Shown here: one piece after another, positions 1 through 8,599 of the stretch
Position numbering within the stretch: position 1 is the first letter of the stretch
How the letters are laid out: each line of letters starts with the position of its first letter
Assembly (NCBI RefSeq): GCF_003051055.1
Contig: NZ_QAON01000015.1
Span: 1-64,000, forward strand
Direction of reading: 5' to 3'
Origin: Agitococcus lubricus
GTDB lineage: Bacteria; Pseudomonadota; Gammaproteobacteria; Pseudomonadales; Moraxellaceae
Length of the DNA stretch: 64,000 nucleotides
Notes under the pieces: generated by a model
What the model was told of the DNA's origin: nothing
What the model saw: the letters and a program-made list of their open reading frames with translations, nothing else
The model's database searches: none
Translations under genes and position numbers: made by a program

Positions 1-50
1 TAAATTCAGGGCTAAAACGTTTTGCCATTTCTTCTCTCCAAACATAATTC

Positions 51-3000
51 TTAAATTAGCTTTAGAGGGAATAATTGTCCATTTAGTTGGCTAGGATCAT
101 ATAACTCGTCGCGCTCCTGCCCACCCATCAATACATCATCACCTCCATTACCAAATAAAGTATCTTTTCCCTCGCCTCCCTCTAAATAATCATTCCCTTC
201 TGCTGCCTCTGATTGCTCATGACTATCACCGTATAAAATATCATTATCTTTTCCACCAAATAAATAATCATTGCCCTCATTGCCAACTACAACATCATCA
301 TCTTCGTTACCATATAAATAATCATCTGCGCCACCGCCAAACAGAGTATCATTTCCCTTTTCACCATATAAAATATCATGACCATAACGACTGCTATTGA
401 TAGAATCAGGTGGCGTAGTTGTACCATATAGATTTGGAAAATCTCCCAACACTAAATCATCACCCATGCCACCATACAACACATCCGACTCATAGCCACC
501 GTATAACTTATCATTTTCTAGACCTCCATCTATTAAATCGATACCATCTCCACCAAAAATCTCATCTTTACCTTCATTTCCATACAAATAGTCATCACCA
601 CCACGCCCATATAAATAATCGTTATCTTTATTTCCATATATTTTATCAATACCACCCGAACCTATCAGAAAATCATCGCCATCACCGCCATATACATCGT
701 CATTATTTATAAGGCCTTCATATCGCAAATCCAAGAAATAGTTATATTCATCTGTCAACTCAAAATAGACTTCTGGGCTATATGTACTATATAACATATA
801 CTTTTCGCCTGAAATCTCGGCATAAATTTTTATAACTGGTAATAACACATCTAAATTTTCATCTATACCATTAAAATAAATGGTATAACTTTCATTTTCC
901 GTATCTAAAACACGTTCAATTTTATAACTAATATTATCAAACTCATCTGCAAATTGTCCTTCAGCGGGATTCTGTGTATGAATAGAGGACAAAGGTATTT
1001 TTCTATCTAATCCCCAAGAGTAAAAACTGACGGGTATTTTTAAGGCACTAAAAATAACATCATCCCCACTGTCTCCATATAAAATATCGTCACCATCACC
1101 ACCAAATATTATATCGTCGTCACCATTACCTTCGATATAATCATCACCCGATAGGCCAATTAAAAAATCTCCGCCAATGCCTCCATATAACTTGTCATTA
1201 TTGACTGTACCATATAAATAATCATTACCCTCTAAACCATATACATGATTTGATATTTCAATAATATTATTTTGGTTCGTCCCTTGTTTGGCTGGGTCAG
1301 ACACATTAATGACTCGCTCCTGTTCACCCCCAGAAAAAGTCAAACCAAATTGCGATTGTTGAAAATTTGAGATAACTATTTGATTGTTATGCTGACCTAT
1401 TAAGACGGTAGTCAAATTTCCCTCTTCATTAGAGAGTCGACGTATTTCTTGACCTGTATTACTTTGCCATAATTTCTTTTCGTTATTGTAATCAGTGACA
1501 GCCAATGTCACATTTTGTATCACGATTTTACCGTCGCTATCCTCAATTAAATCTACACCTTCAAGCTGAGTATAGCTATACGTATCATTGCCATTGCCGC
1601 CGCGTAATAAATCATGATGCAAACCACCGACTAGCGTATCGTCACCTTCGCCTGCTTGTACAACATCGTTATCCGCTCCTCCTAACAGACTATCATTTCC
1701 TGTGTACCCCAAGAGATAATCGTTGCCAGCCTCGCCTTTTAAGATGTCATTACCACCATAAGCGGCTAAATAATCGTTGCCACTTTCGCCTATTAATGTA
1801 TCTTCATACGCCCAAACTGTATCACTAAATATTAAATCATTACCTTCACCCCCTTTTGCCGTTGTTAATATCCCTTTACCACCGACAATAAGGTCATTCC
1901 CCGCCTCACCAAATAACTCATCTTCACCTTCTCCACCGTATAAGTAATCATTGCCTTTACCGCCATGTAAAATATCATCTCCGAGTTGACCGAGCAGAAT
2001 GTCGTTACCATCGTCTCCGTCTAAAGTATCATTTTCTTTACCGCCATCTAATAAATCATCACCTAACCCTCCTTTTAAGGTGTCGTCGCCAGAATGGCTA
2101 TATAATTTATCGTGGTCTTCCCCACCGTCCAATGTATCTTTTCCTGCACCGCCTTCTAAGGTGTCGTTGCCCTTGTCTCCTTTGAGACTATCATCACCTG
2201 TCATACCGACTAAAATATCACGTCCTTCTCCGCCGTCTAAGGTATCATCACCTTCGCCACCTTCTAAATAATCCTCTTCTTCCAGACCATATAAAACATC
2301 ATTGCCTTGATGACCAAATAAGTAGTCTTTATCATCACCTCCCGTAAAATTAGCATTGTTTTTGTCGGCAAATTTTGTATAACGTGTTTTTTCGACCATA
2401 GGGCTGTCAGGGTCGTTTAAACTTCGGCTCGTTGTTGACATATCTTTAACAATCACTCGTTCATTATTAATGATTGCTTCATAATAATAGTTATATTCAC
2501 CTTCATGTGTCATAAAACCTCTATTTTGAATATTGGCTTTAATCTGTGTATTTAACATCTCATGACGTTTTTCTAGCCACTCTAAGGTGAGTGTGCCTTT
2601 TTCGGTATCTGCATCGTAAAGGTCTAACTCTTGATGTTCATTAAATACTTGATACATCGTCTCAGTATTTGCCGAATCGCTACTTTCAACAAAAAATGGA
2701 TTTAAGACCTGCAAAGCATAACGATAGGCAATATTATTAGGAATTTGTGCATTAAATAATTGCAGCTCCCCTTGGTTTGTAAAACTGACGAGAGGAATTA
2801 TTTTTAGGGCTTGGGCAGTGGTTGCTAAATCGTTAACCATTGCGTATATTGCTTCGTGCATCGCATTATTATTGTTTGCAGAAACATTTAGTAAATCAAC
2901 TTTATCTTTAGTGGTTTGTTGAAAAATAGTCAATGATTTGGTTAACAGTGTACCAAAGACTTTGACTAAAGCATCATTCTCTATCAAACCATCTTTGCTC

Positions 3001-3815
3001 ATCGCTTCATGTATGCCATTAAGCTCTGCTAAAGTAATGTCACTATCGACCATGCCCATGAGATTATAAACCGCTAATGCGTCTGTTAAATTAGCAATAC
3101 TATGACCTTCTAGCCCACCCACGCCACCCAATCCGATAACATCGGTATTGACAGGAATTCTCACTCCACCATAAACACCTGTGGCAGAGGTAACAGTTAA
3201 CCCTTCCACAGTATAATAGTTTTCTATAGGCAACGAAGGACTCACAGTAATTGGTTCATAACCAAGTGCTACTAGCCCAGCGTTAACAATAGACCCCGTC
3301 AGTGCGACATTAAAAATACCTGCACCGTTAAACGTGTAAGTTTTATCAATAAATATCCCATTTTCATCAGGATTTTGTAGCACCACTGATAAATATCCAC
3401 CTAAGCTATGCCCTGTTACAGTTAGAAGATTGCCATTCACTTTAACCAATGCCTGCTCAAAATACGCTTGCATAACGGGTAGCTGCTGATTTGCCCCCGA
3501 AATAGCCAACAATAAATCAGCAAATAAGTCAGAGGGGCTAGTTGGCTCTGTTCCTCGATTGGCAAAGATATATTTATTTTGATTATCATTTTCGACAATG
3601 CCTACAAACAACGCGCCATTATAACCACTCACATTATCCCCCATGTTATAAGTCTCAACGACTTTATAGCGTGTGGACAAATATGTGGCTAAGGCTGGCG
3701 GCCAACCTGTCAAACTGGCTGCAAATACCTCAGGCGTAGTATTGGCGGTCAAATTTTTGTAGACGGCATTAGCCAATAAAGCATGGTCAAAAATGGCTTG
3801 AATTTGAGTATTCAT
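51..3815 (-). CDS. RTX calcium-binding protein with N-terminal lipase-like domain
   Basis: This 1254-residue protein has two parts. Residues about 1-330 look like a class 3 lipase/alpha-beta hydrolase: a RGT motif near residue 88 and the nucleophile elbow GHSLGG with Ser137. From about residue 490 to the end there are dozens of glycine- and aspartate-rich nonapeptides (GGxGxDxLx type, e.g. GGDGDDILYG), which form calcium-binding beta-rolls in RTX proteins. No signal peptide is visible, so export by a type I secretion system is expected from the family, but no transporter gene is in the window. The ATG at 3815 has AAGGA about 9 bases upstream. The two RCC1 lipoprotein genes lie directly upstream on the same strand. 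The substrate is unknown; an adhesin or surface-layer role is an alternative. The lipase call rests on the elbow motif only. Confidence 0.85.
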   Translation of the reverse strand: MNTQIQAIFDHALLANAVYKNLTANTTPEVFAASLTGWPPALATYLSTRYKVVETYNMGDNVSGYNGALFVGIVENDNQNKYIFANRGTEPTSPSDLFADLLLAISGANQQLPVMQAYFEQALVKVNGNLLTVTGHSLGGYLSVVLQNPDENGIFIDKTYTFNGAGIFNVALTGSIVNAGLVALGYEPITVSPSLPIENYYTVEGLTVTSATGVYGGVRIPVNTDVIGLGGVGGLEGHSIANLTDALAVYNLMGMVDSDITLAELNGIHEAMSKDGLIENDALVKVFGTLLTKSLTIFQQTTKDKVDLLNVSANNNNAMHEAIYAMVNDLATTAQALKIIPLVSFTNQGELQLFNAQIPNNIAYRYALQVLNPFFVESSDSANTETMYQVFNEHQELDLYDADTEKGTLTLEWLEKRHEMLNTQIKANIQNRGFMTHEGEYNYYYEAIINNERVIVKDMSTTSRSLNDPDSPMVEKTRYTKFADKNNANFTGGDDKDYLFGHQGNDVLYGLEEEDYLEGGEGDDTLDGGEGRDILVGMTGDDSLKGDKGNDTLEGGAGKDTLDGGEDHDKLYSHSGDDTLKGGLGDDLLDGGKENDTLDGDDGNDILLGQLGDDILHGGKGNDYLYGGEGEDELFGEAGNDLIVGGKGILTTAKGGEGNDLIFSDTVWAYEDTLIGESGNDYLAAYGGNDILKGEAGNDYLLGYTGNDSLLGGADNDVVQAGEGDDTLVGGLHHDLLRGGNGNDTYSYTQLEGVDLIEDSDGKIVIQNVTLAVTDYNNEKKLWQSNTGQEIRRLSNEEGNLTTVLIGQHNNQIVISNFQQSQFGLTFSGGEQERVINVSDPAKQGTNQNNIIEISNHVYGLEGNDYLYGTVNNDKLYGGIGGDFLIGLSGDDYIEGNGDDDIIFGGDGDDILYGDSGDDVIFSALKIPVSFYSWGLDRKIPLSSIHTQNPAEGQFADEFDNISYKIERVLDTENESYTIYFNGIDENLDVLLPVIKIYAEISGEKYMLYSTYSPEVYFELTDEYNYFLDLRYEGLINNDDVYGGDGDDFLIGSGGIDKIYGNKDNDYLYGRGGDDYLYGNEGKDEIFGGDGIDLIDGGLENDKLYGGYESDVLYGGMGDDLVLGDFPNLYGTTTPPDSINSSRYGHDILYGEKGNDTLFGGGADDYLYGNEDDDVVVGNEGNDYLFGGKDNDILYGDSHEQSEAAEGNDYLEGGEGKDTLFGNGGDDVLMGGQERDELYDPSQLNGQLFPLKLI

Positions 3816-3848
3816 TGGTATTCATCCTTTTTGTGAGTATCGAGTGTG

Positions 3849-5060
3849 TTATTTCCACATCCATAAAGAACGTACAGGGGCTGTCCAGTGTGCGTGTGTT
3901 TGTTTTTGAAAAGAGTTGGTGATGGGTTTGGCATCGCCTCTTATGCCACCTGTATCGTTGCCCCATGCCCATACTGTGCCGTCTTTAGACAAGGCAAAGG
4001 AGCAACAGTAAACATCAACAATATCTTTGTCTGATGTCATGATACGTGGGTAAAACTGTGAGTAAATATTATTTCCAGAAAAAGTTTTATCAATATTGAT
4101 ACCAGCAATGTCCCCCCATTGCCACACACGACCTTTTTCGTCTAAGGCGGTATAAGTATCTATTTTTATAATACGTCCTATTTGCGTAATTAACTGTGGA
4201 TTGTCTTTATAATGAGCGTACCGCCCCTGTTGAGCTAATTCACCTGAATAATTAGTGCCTAGTGCATAAACCCTGCCTGTATCTAGCAAAAAATAAGTAT
4301 TGCTATAACTCATGGCAACATCAACAACGCGACTATTAAATGTGGGCTCATAGAGTGTTTTTGTTTGCCACAATTTAACTTGACCTGTGTTAAGTAACAT
4401 ACCAAAGCCATTGGTATGGTCTGTCATAATTTTAACTGCGTTTTTATCATGCACAACCACAACAGGAAAAATATATTTTGATTGAGTTTCTTTTTTCATG
4501 ATTTCTAACGCACTCCCCCAGCCCCATACGCGTCCCTCTTTATCCAACGCCAACGAAAAACTACTACCTGCGGCAATACTCACCACATCCTTTAACTCAG
4601 GGACTTGTTTAGGCGTGAGTTGCTGAGCGCTAAAACGTATATTAGGTTCTTTTCCATAAGGTATACCCTCCTCCTTATAACCTAATTGTCCTTTTTTGTT
4701 ATCTCCCCAACTCCATACCGTGCCGTCTTTACGTAAGGCCAACACATGCTCACTGCCTACCGCCACTTCTAAAAAATTAGTCATATTAGGTATAGCTTGT
4801 GGCGTACCTCGACTTTCAAACTTACCAAGTCCAAGCATTCCGTAACCCCAACTCCATACCGTGCCATCTTCTTTAACTCCTATGGCAAAACTATGCCCTA
4901 AGGCCAACCGTTTAGGCTGCGTGTTAATGGGTAAAGGCTGCTCAAAGGGGCGGGTATCGCCTTGCCCTGCAACGACCCGCCCTAGGACAGGCACTTCATA
5001 AACTGAGCGAATGCAGCCACTCACTAACAGGGCACTGAGTCCATAAAGTACATATCGCAT
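3849..5060 (-). CDS. RCC1-repeat outer-surface lipoprotein (copy A)
   Basis: This 403-residue protein begins with a lipoprotein signal peptide: a hydrophobic stretch and the lipobox LVSGC, making Cys16 the lipidated residue. After a short linker it holds repeated units of the kind DGTVWSWGxNxxGxLG with LALxxDG spacers, the hallmark of the RCC1/alpha-tubulin-suppressor beta-propeller, about seven blades. In bacteria such propellers are mostly extracytoplasmic and of unknown function. It is a tandem paralogue of the 5291-6511 gene: the first 55 residues are identical and the repeats then diverge. The RTX gene follows 33 bp downstream. No partner is known; a binding scaffold at the cell surface is the most one can infer. 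Confidence 0.85.
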   Translation of the reverse strand: MRYVLYGLSALLVSGCIRSVYEVPVLGRVVAGQGDTRPFEQPLPINTQPKRLALGHSFAIGVKEDGTVWSWGYGMLGLGKFESRGTPQAIPNMTNFLEVAVGSEHVLALRKDGTVWSWGDNKKGQLGYKEEGIPYGKEPNIRFSAQQLTPKQVPELKDVVSIAAGSSFSLALDKEGRVWGWGSALEIMKKETQSKYIFPVVVVHDKNAVKIMTDHTNGFGMLLNTGQVKLWQTKTLYEPTFNSRVVDVAMSYSNTYFLLDTGRVYALGTNYSGELAQQGRYAHYKDNPQLITQIGRIIKIDTYTALDEKGRVWQWGDIAGINIDKTFSGNNIYSQFYPRIMTSDKDIVDVYCCSFALSKDGTVWAWGNDTGGIRGDAKPITNSFQKQTHAHWTAPVRSLWMWK

Positions 5061-5220
5061 ACGCTCTCCTTCTTCATCTTAAAAGATACGGCTATTTTTA
5101 TTATTGGCGTTGGGGGATATCACGCGTCACACTCCTTGTGTTAATTAGGCTTTTTACAGCTTATTGTATCGTTATTTTTATTTATCTTAAAAATGCCAGT
5201 TAGTTTTCAAACCGTCTAGC
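5061..5220 (-). repeat. duplicated upstream region of RCC1 gene, copy A
   Basis: These 160 bases upstream of the first RCC1 gene match 6512-6671 upstream of the second with only scattered substitutions. The copy includes the ribosome binding site (AAGGAGAGC before the ATG) and presumably the promoter, so both genes are likely regulated alike. The rest of the gap, 5221-5290, shows nothing further. Confidence 0.85.
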
Positions 5221-5290
5221 GTTATCCGTAAACTCCTAGCACTTTGTTACAAATATCAGGTGTTTGTCCTTTTTGTACATATTGAATTTA

Positions 5291-6511
5291 TTATTTCCAC
5301 GTCCATAACGAACGGACAGGCGTTGTCCAATGTTGATGCGTTTGTTCTCGCATAGACCCCTTGACTGGTTTGGCATCACCTCTTCTACCACCTGTATCAT
5401 TACTCCATGCCCATACCGTACCGTCTTCCTCAAAAGCCATGGTGCAACAGTAAATATCGACTATTTTTTTATTATTTAATAAAATTTTGGGATAATACTG
5501 CGCATACTGGTTATTACCCGTAAAAATCTGATCAATACTGATACCTGCAATGCCACCCCATTGCCATACGCGACCTTTTTCGTCCAAAGCTGTAAAATTA
5601 TCTATTTTAATAATGCGACTCAGTGCGTTAATTAGTAAGGGGGTTTCATATTGAGCCTTTGCTCTTTGCGCTAATCCTCCCTTAGAATTGCTACCTAATG
5701 CATAGACCCTGCCTGTATTTAATAGAAAATAACTGTTGCCAGGTATCATCACTACATCAACAACAGGCGCATCAAACTTGGGTTCTAATAGTTTGCCTGC
5801 AAACGATAGTTTCACTTCTCCTGTGTTTCGCAACAGGCCATAACTATAAGCCCCACCACCGCCGCCAATCACTTTTACTGCACGCTCATCTTGTATAATT
5901 AATTTGGGGGTCGGTTGTTTAAATTTTTCATCTACGCTAAACGTAAAAAATCCACTCCCCCAGCCCCATACCCGCCCCTCTTTATCTAAGGCCAACGAAT
6001 AATAGCTACCTGTAGCTATACTCACCACATCCTTTAACTCAGGGATTTGTTTAGGTGTGAGTTGATGCGGTCTAAAACGTATGTCATTGGGTGGTCCATA
6101 AGGCACACCCTCTTCTTTATACCCTAATGCTCCTTTTTTGTTATCTCCCCAACTCCATACCGTGCCATCTTTACGCAAGGCCAATACATGCTCACTGCCT
6201 ACCGCCACTTCTAAAAAGTTGGTCATATTGGGTATAGCTTGTGGAATTTCTCTATTTTCTTGCTTCCCCGTACCAAGCTCACCCTTTGACCCACTACCCC
6301 AACTCCATACCGTACCATCTTCTTTTAAACCAATCGCAAAATCACTGCCCAATGCCAACCGTTTAGGCTGCGTGTTAATGGGTAAAGGCTGCTCAAAGGG
6401 GCGGGTATCGCCTTGCCCTGCAACGACCCGCCCTAGGACAGGCACTTCATAAACTGAGCGAATGCAGCCACTTACTAACAGGGCACTGAGTCCATAAAGT
6501 ACATATCGCAT
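5291..6511 (-). CDS. RCC1-repeat outer-surface lipoprotein (copy B)
   Basis: This is the paralogue of the gene at 3849-5060, 406 residues long. It has the same lipoprotein signal (lipobox LVSGC, Cys16) and the same first 55 residues, followed by RCC1-type blades (DGTVWSWGSGSKGELGTG and similar). The blades differ from copy A in loops and in the central region, including a glycine run GGGGG near residue 220. Near-identity of promoter and signal region with diverging propeller suggests duplication followed by gene conversion at the 5' end, or selection for variation in the exposed part. The ligand is unknown. Alternative reading: part of a larger tandem family, of which only two members are seen here. 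Confidence 0.85.
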   Translation of the reverse strand: MRYVLYGLSALLVSGCIRSVYEVPVLGRVVAGQGDTRPFEQPLPINTQPKRLALGSDFAIGLKEDGTVWSWGSGSKGELGTGKQENREIPQAIPNMTNFLEVAVGSEHVLALRKDGTVWSWGDNKKGALGYKEEGVPYGPPNDIRFRPHQLTPKQIPELKDVVSIATGSYYSLALDKEGRVWGWGSGFFTFSVDEKFKQPTPKLIIQDERAVKVIGGGGGAYSYGLLRNTGEVKLSFAGKLLEPKFDAPVVDVVMIPGNSYFLLNTGRVYALGSNSKGGLAQRAKAQYETPLLINALSRIIKIDNFTALDEKGRVWQWGGIAGISIDQIFTGNNQYAQYYPKILLNNKKIVDIYCCTMAFEEDGTVWAWSNDTGGRRGDAKPVKGSMREQTHQHWTTPVRSLWTWK

Positions 6512-6671
6512 ACGCTCTCCTTCTTAATCTTAAAAGATACGGTTATTTTTATCATTGACGTTGGGGGATATCACGCATCACACTCCTTGTGTTAATTAGG
6601 CTTGTTACAGCTTATTGTATCGTTATTTTTATTTATCTTAAAAATGCCAGTTAGTTTATAAATCGTCTAGC
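6512..6671 (-). repeat. duplicated upstream region of RCC1 gene, copy B
   Basis: Second copy of the 160-bp upstream segment described at 5061-5220. Homology stops just after CGTCTAGC at 6671, about 140 bp before the divergent zinc-ribbon gene at 6814, which marks one junction of the duplication. Confidence 0.85.
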
Positions 6672-6813
6672 TAGAATCATAATATCCTAACACTTGATTA
6701 CAAATAAAAATAAGATAAAAATTTATCAAGTGCTGTTAAATGAACACACTTCATACTTTTTAGATAATAGTGTTTCGGCTATGCTCACTTTAATAGCAAT
6801 GAGGATTCGTATT

Positions 6814-7110
6814 ATGGCTTATCTTTGTCGAGATTGTGGCAACCGCTCAACGAAGCAATTTCCTCAAGGCAAATGCCCTGCTTGTGATTCCTTTAATATT
6901 CTGAGTACACACAAAAGTACGCAGCAAGCGATTCGTGAACGTGAACCCAAAACACTCTTTGAAATTTTAGTTCTCACTATTTTGTGGGGCTTATTGGCCT
7001 ATGGTGTGTGGGAGCGTTATGTTAAGGAAGAAACACCCAACCCAACTCCCACGTCTCTGCCCACACAAGCTCAGCAGTTTTTGCCCCCATCATCCCGAGA
7101 TAACTTATAG
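6814..7110 (+). CDS. small zinc-ribbon, single-span membrane protein
   Basis: This 98-residue protein starts with a rubredoxin-like zinc ribbon (CRDCG then CPAC, residues about 5-24) of the kind at the N-terminus of RadA/Sms, without the ATPase. A hydrophobic segment at about residues 50-70 (LVLTILWGLLAYGVW) would span the membrane once, and the tail is Pro/Thr/Gln-rich. The frame is open from 6694, but the ATG at 6814 has GAGGA 8-12 bases upstream and begins exactly before the zinc ribbon, so it is preferred. The gene stands alone between the divergent RCC1 gene and the convergent nagZ. I do not recognise a characterised family. Confidence 0.6.
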   Translation: MAYLCRDCGNRSTKQFPQGKCPACDSFNILSTHKSTQQAIREREPKTLFEILVLTILWGLLAYGVWERYVKEETPNPTPTSLPTQAQQFLPPSSRDNL

Positions 7111-7310
7111 GGTAAACGTTTAAGGCAAGCTAAATTTGGCATAAAAACCATTCACACCTTAAAAATGATGAATAAAACTGTCTCACAATAGTGTTACGGT
7201 CACCCTCGGAGGGAATGACTTTGGTTTCGGCCAAAATCAGCAAAGCCCTTTCGTGGTGCTAAACTCACCATAGATGGCTCAGTCTTGACAAAAAATTGAC
7301 GATTTATGCT

Positions 7311-7345
7311 GGCATTTTGATGGTAGTGCACGCCACCAAAATGCC
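7311..7345. other. inverted repeat in the gap before nagZ
   Basis: The 296-bp gap 7111-7406 holds a 9-bp perfect stem (GGCATTTTG pairing with CAAAATGCC), extended by TGG/CCA after one mismatch. A second hairpin, TCACCGT-CAA-ACGGTGA at 7381-7397, lies 10 bp past the nagZ stop. Neither has a clear T-run, so terminator function for these convergent genes is only possible. Confidence 0.4.
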
Positions 7346-7406
7346 TTGAATGATTAACGAGAACACATACGCTTTTTAACTCACCGTCAAACGGTGATAT
7401 TACACT

Positions 7407-8420
7407 TTATCTAACTAACTCACGTATAGACTCTTCTGCCGCTAGCCATTGTGGATTGTGTGGCAAATCGTTCCACTGTAATTTCGCTTTGCCTCTTAAC
7501 GCATCAAAACGTGATTGATTGACAGTGCGGCGATTACGCTCTAAATACTCTAAAATCTGGATTGCGCCCTGACGATTATTACAGGCGAGTACCATATCAC
7601 AGCCTGCATTTAAGGCAGCATCTGCACGGTCAGCATAACCGCCCACGACACCTGCACCTTCCATACTTAAATCATCCGAAAAAATCACGCCTTTGTAGCC
7701 CATTTGTTGACGTAATAAATCTTGCAACCAAATTGGCGAAAAGCCTGCGGGCTTATCATCTACTTCAGGATAAATCACATGTGCAGGCATAATGCCTTGT
7801 AACTCATGACATAAGGCTCTGAATGGCACTAAATCTAAGGCGTCTATTTCGGCAAAACTTCGTTTATCTACAGGAATTGCGACGTGTGAATCGGCCTCTA
7901 CCGAGCCATGCCCAGGAAAATGCTTGCCTGTGGCTGCCATGCCTGCTTGATGCATCCCACGAATAAACTCGCGCAATAACGCGACAGCCACTTGTGGATT
8001 TTCATGAAAAGAACGGTCACCGATGACACGACTCAAACCACAATCGACATCTAAAATCGGGGCAAAACTAATATCCACCCCCACCGACAAGACTTCTGTT
8101 GCCATTAACCAACCACATTGATGAGCTAAACGACAGGCCTCATCTGCATTGTGGGCAAATAAATCACCAAAGGTCTTCATCGAGGGTAAACGGACAAAGC
8201 CTTCACGGAAGCGTTGTACACGTCCGCCTTCTTGGTCAACCGCTAAAATAATTTCGGGGCGAATCGCTCGAATACTGTGTACTAAGGCTTGGATTTGGTC
8301 TGGCCCTGTATAATTACGGGCAAAAAATATCAAGCCGCCCACATCGGGATGCGCCAATAACTCTTTTTCTTCGGCATCTAACTCGACACCCACCACATCT
8401 AGCATCAATGCGCCATTCAT
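7407..8420 (-). CDS. nagZ: beta-N-acetylhexosaminidase NagZ
   Basis: NagZ removes N-acetylglucosamine from 1,6-anhydro-muropeptides in the cytoplasm during cell-wall recycling. The 337-residue product is a full-length glycoside hydrolase family 3 TIM barrel. It shows the family signature KHFPGHG followed by DSH, which carries the catalytic histidine loop, and SDDLSM with the nucleophilic aspartate. The ATG at 8420 is preferred over an upstream in-frame start at 8444 because AGGAGA sits 6 bases before it. It diverges from prc across a 179-bp promoter region (8421-8599). Confidence 0.95.
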   Translation of the reverse strand: MNGALMLDVVGVELDAEEKELLAHPDVGGLIFFARNYTGPDQIQALVHSIRAIRPEIILAVDQEGGRVQRFREGFVRLPSMKTFGDLFAHNADEACRLAHQCGWLMATEVLSVGVDISFAPILDVDCGLSRVIGDRSFHENPQVAVALLREFIRGMHQAGMAATGKHFPGHGSVEADSHVAIPVDKRSFAEIDALDLVPFRALCHELQGIMPAHVIYPEVDDKPAGFSPIWLQDLLRQQMGYKGVIFSDDLSMEGAGVVGGYADRADAALNAGCDMVLACNNRQGAIQILEYLERNRRTVNQSRFDALRGKAKLQWNDLPHNPQWLAAEESIRELVR

Positions 8421-8599
8421 GTTCGTTCTCCTAAAAATAAACAATCTATTGTTATCAAACTCTTAGTGTTAATAATAAGCGATGATTCTGTGATTGTTAT
8501 GTATTTTTTCACATTCTAGGTGCTATAAAAAATAATCTAGCTTTACTATAATCAAATAAAACCAGTAGCCCGCTGGCTCATCACTCATTAAAGAAGCTC

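Noticed and set aside
1505-2271. Plus-strand frames opposite the RTX repeats.
   Set aside because: They are repetitive shadows (His/Tyr- or Pro/Ser-rich) of the glycine/aspartate nonapeptides on the minus strand.
1980-2330. Regularly spaced short DNA repeats that could look like an array.
   Set aside because: They are codons of RTX nonapeptides in an open frame, with no constant repeat and unique spacer structure, so not CRISPR.
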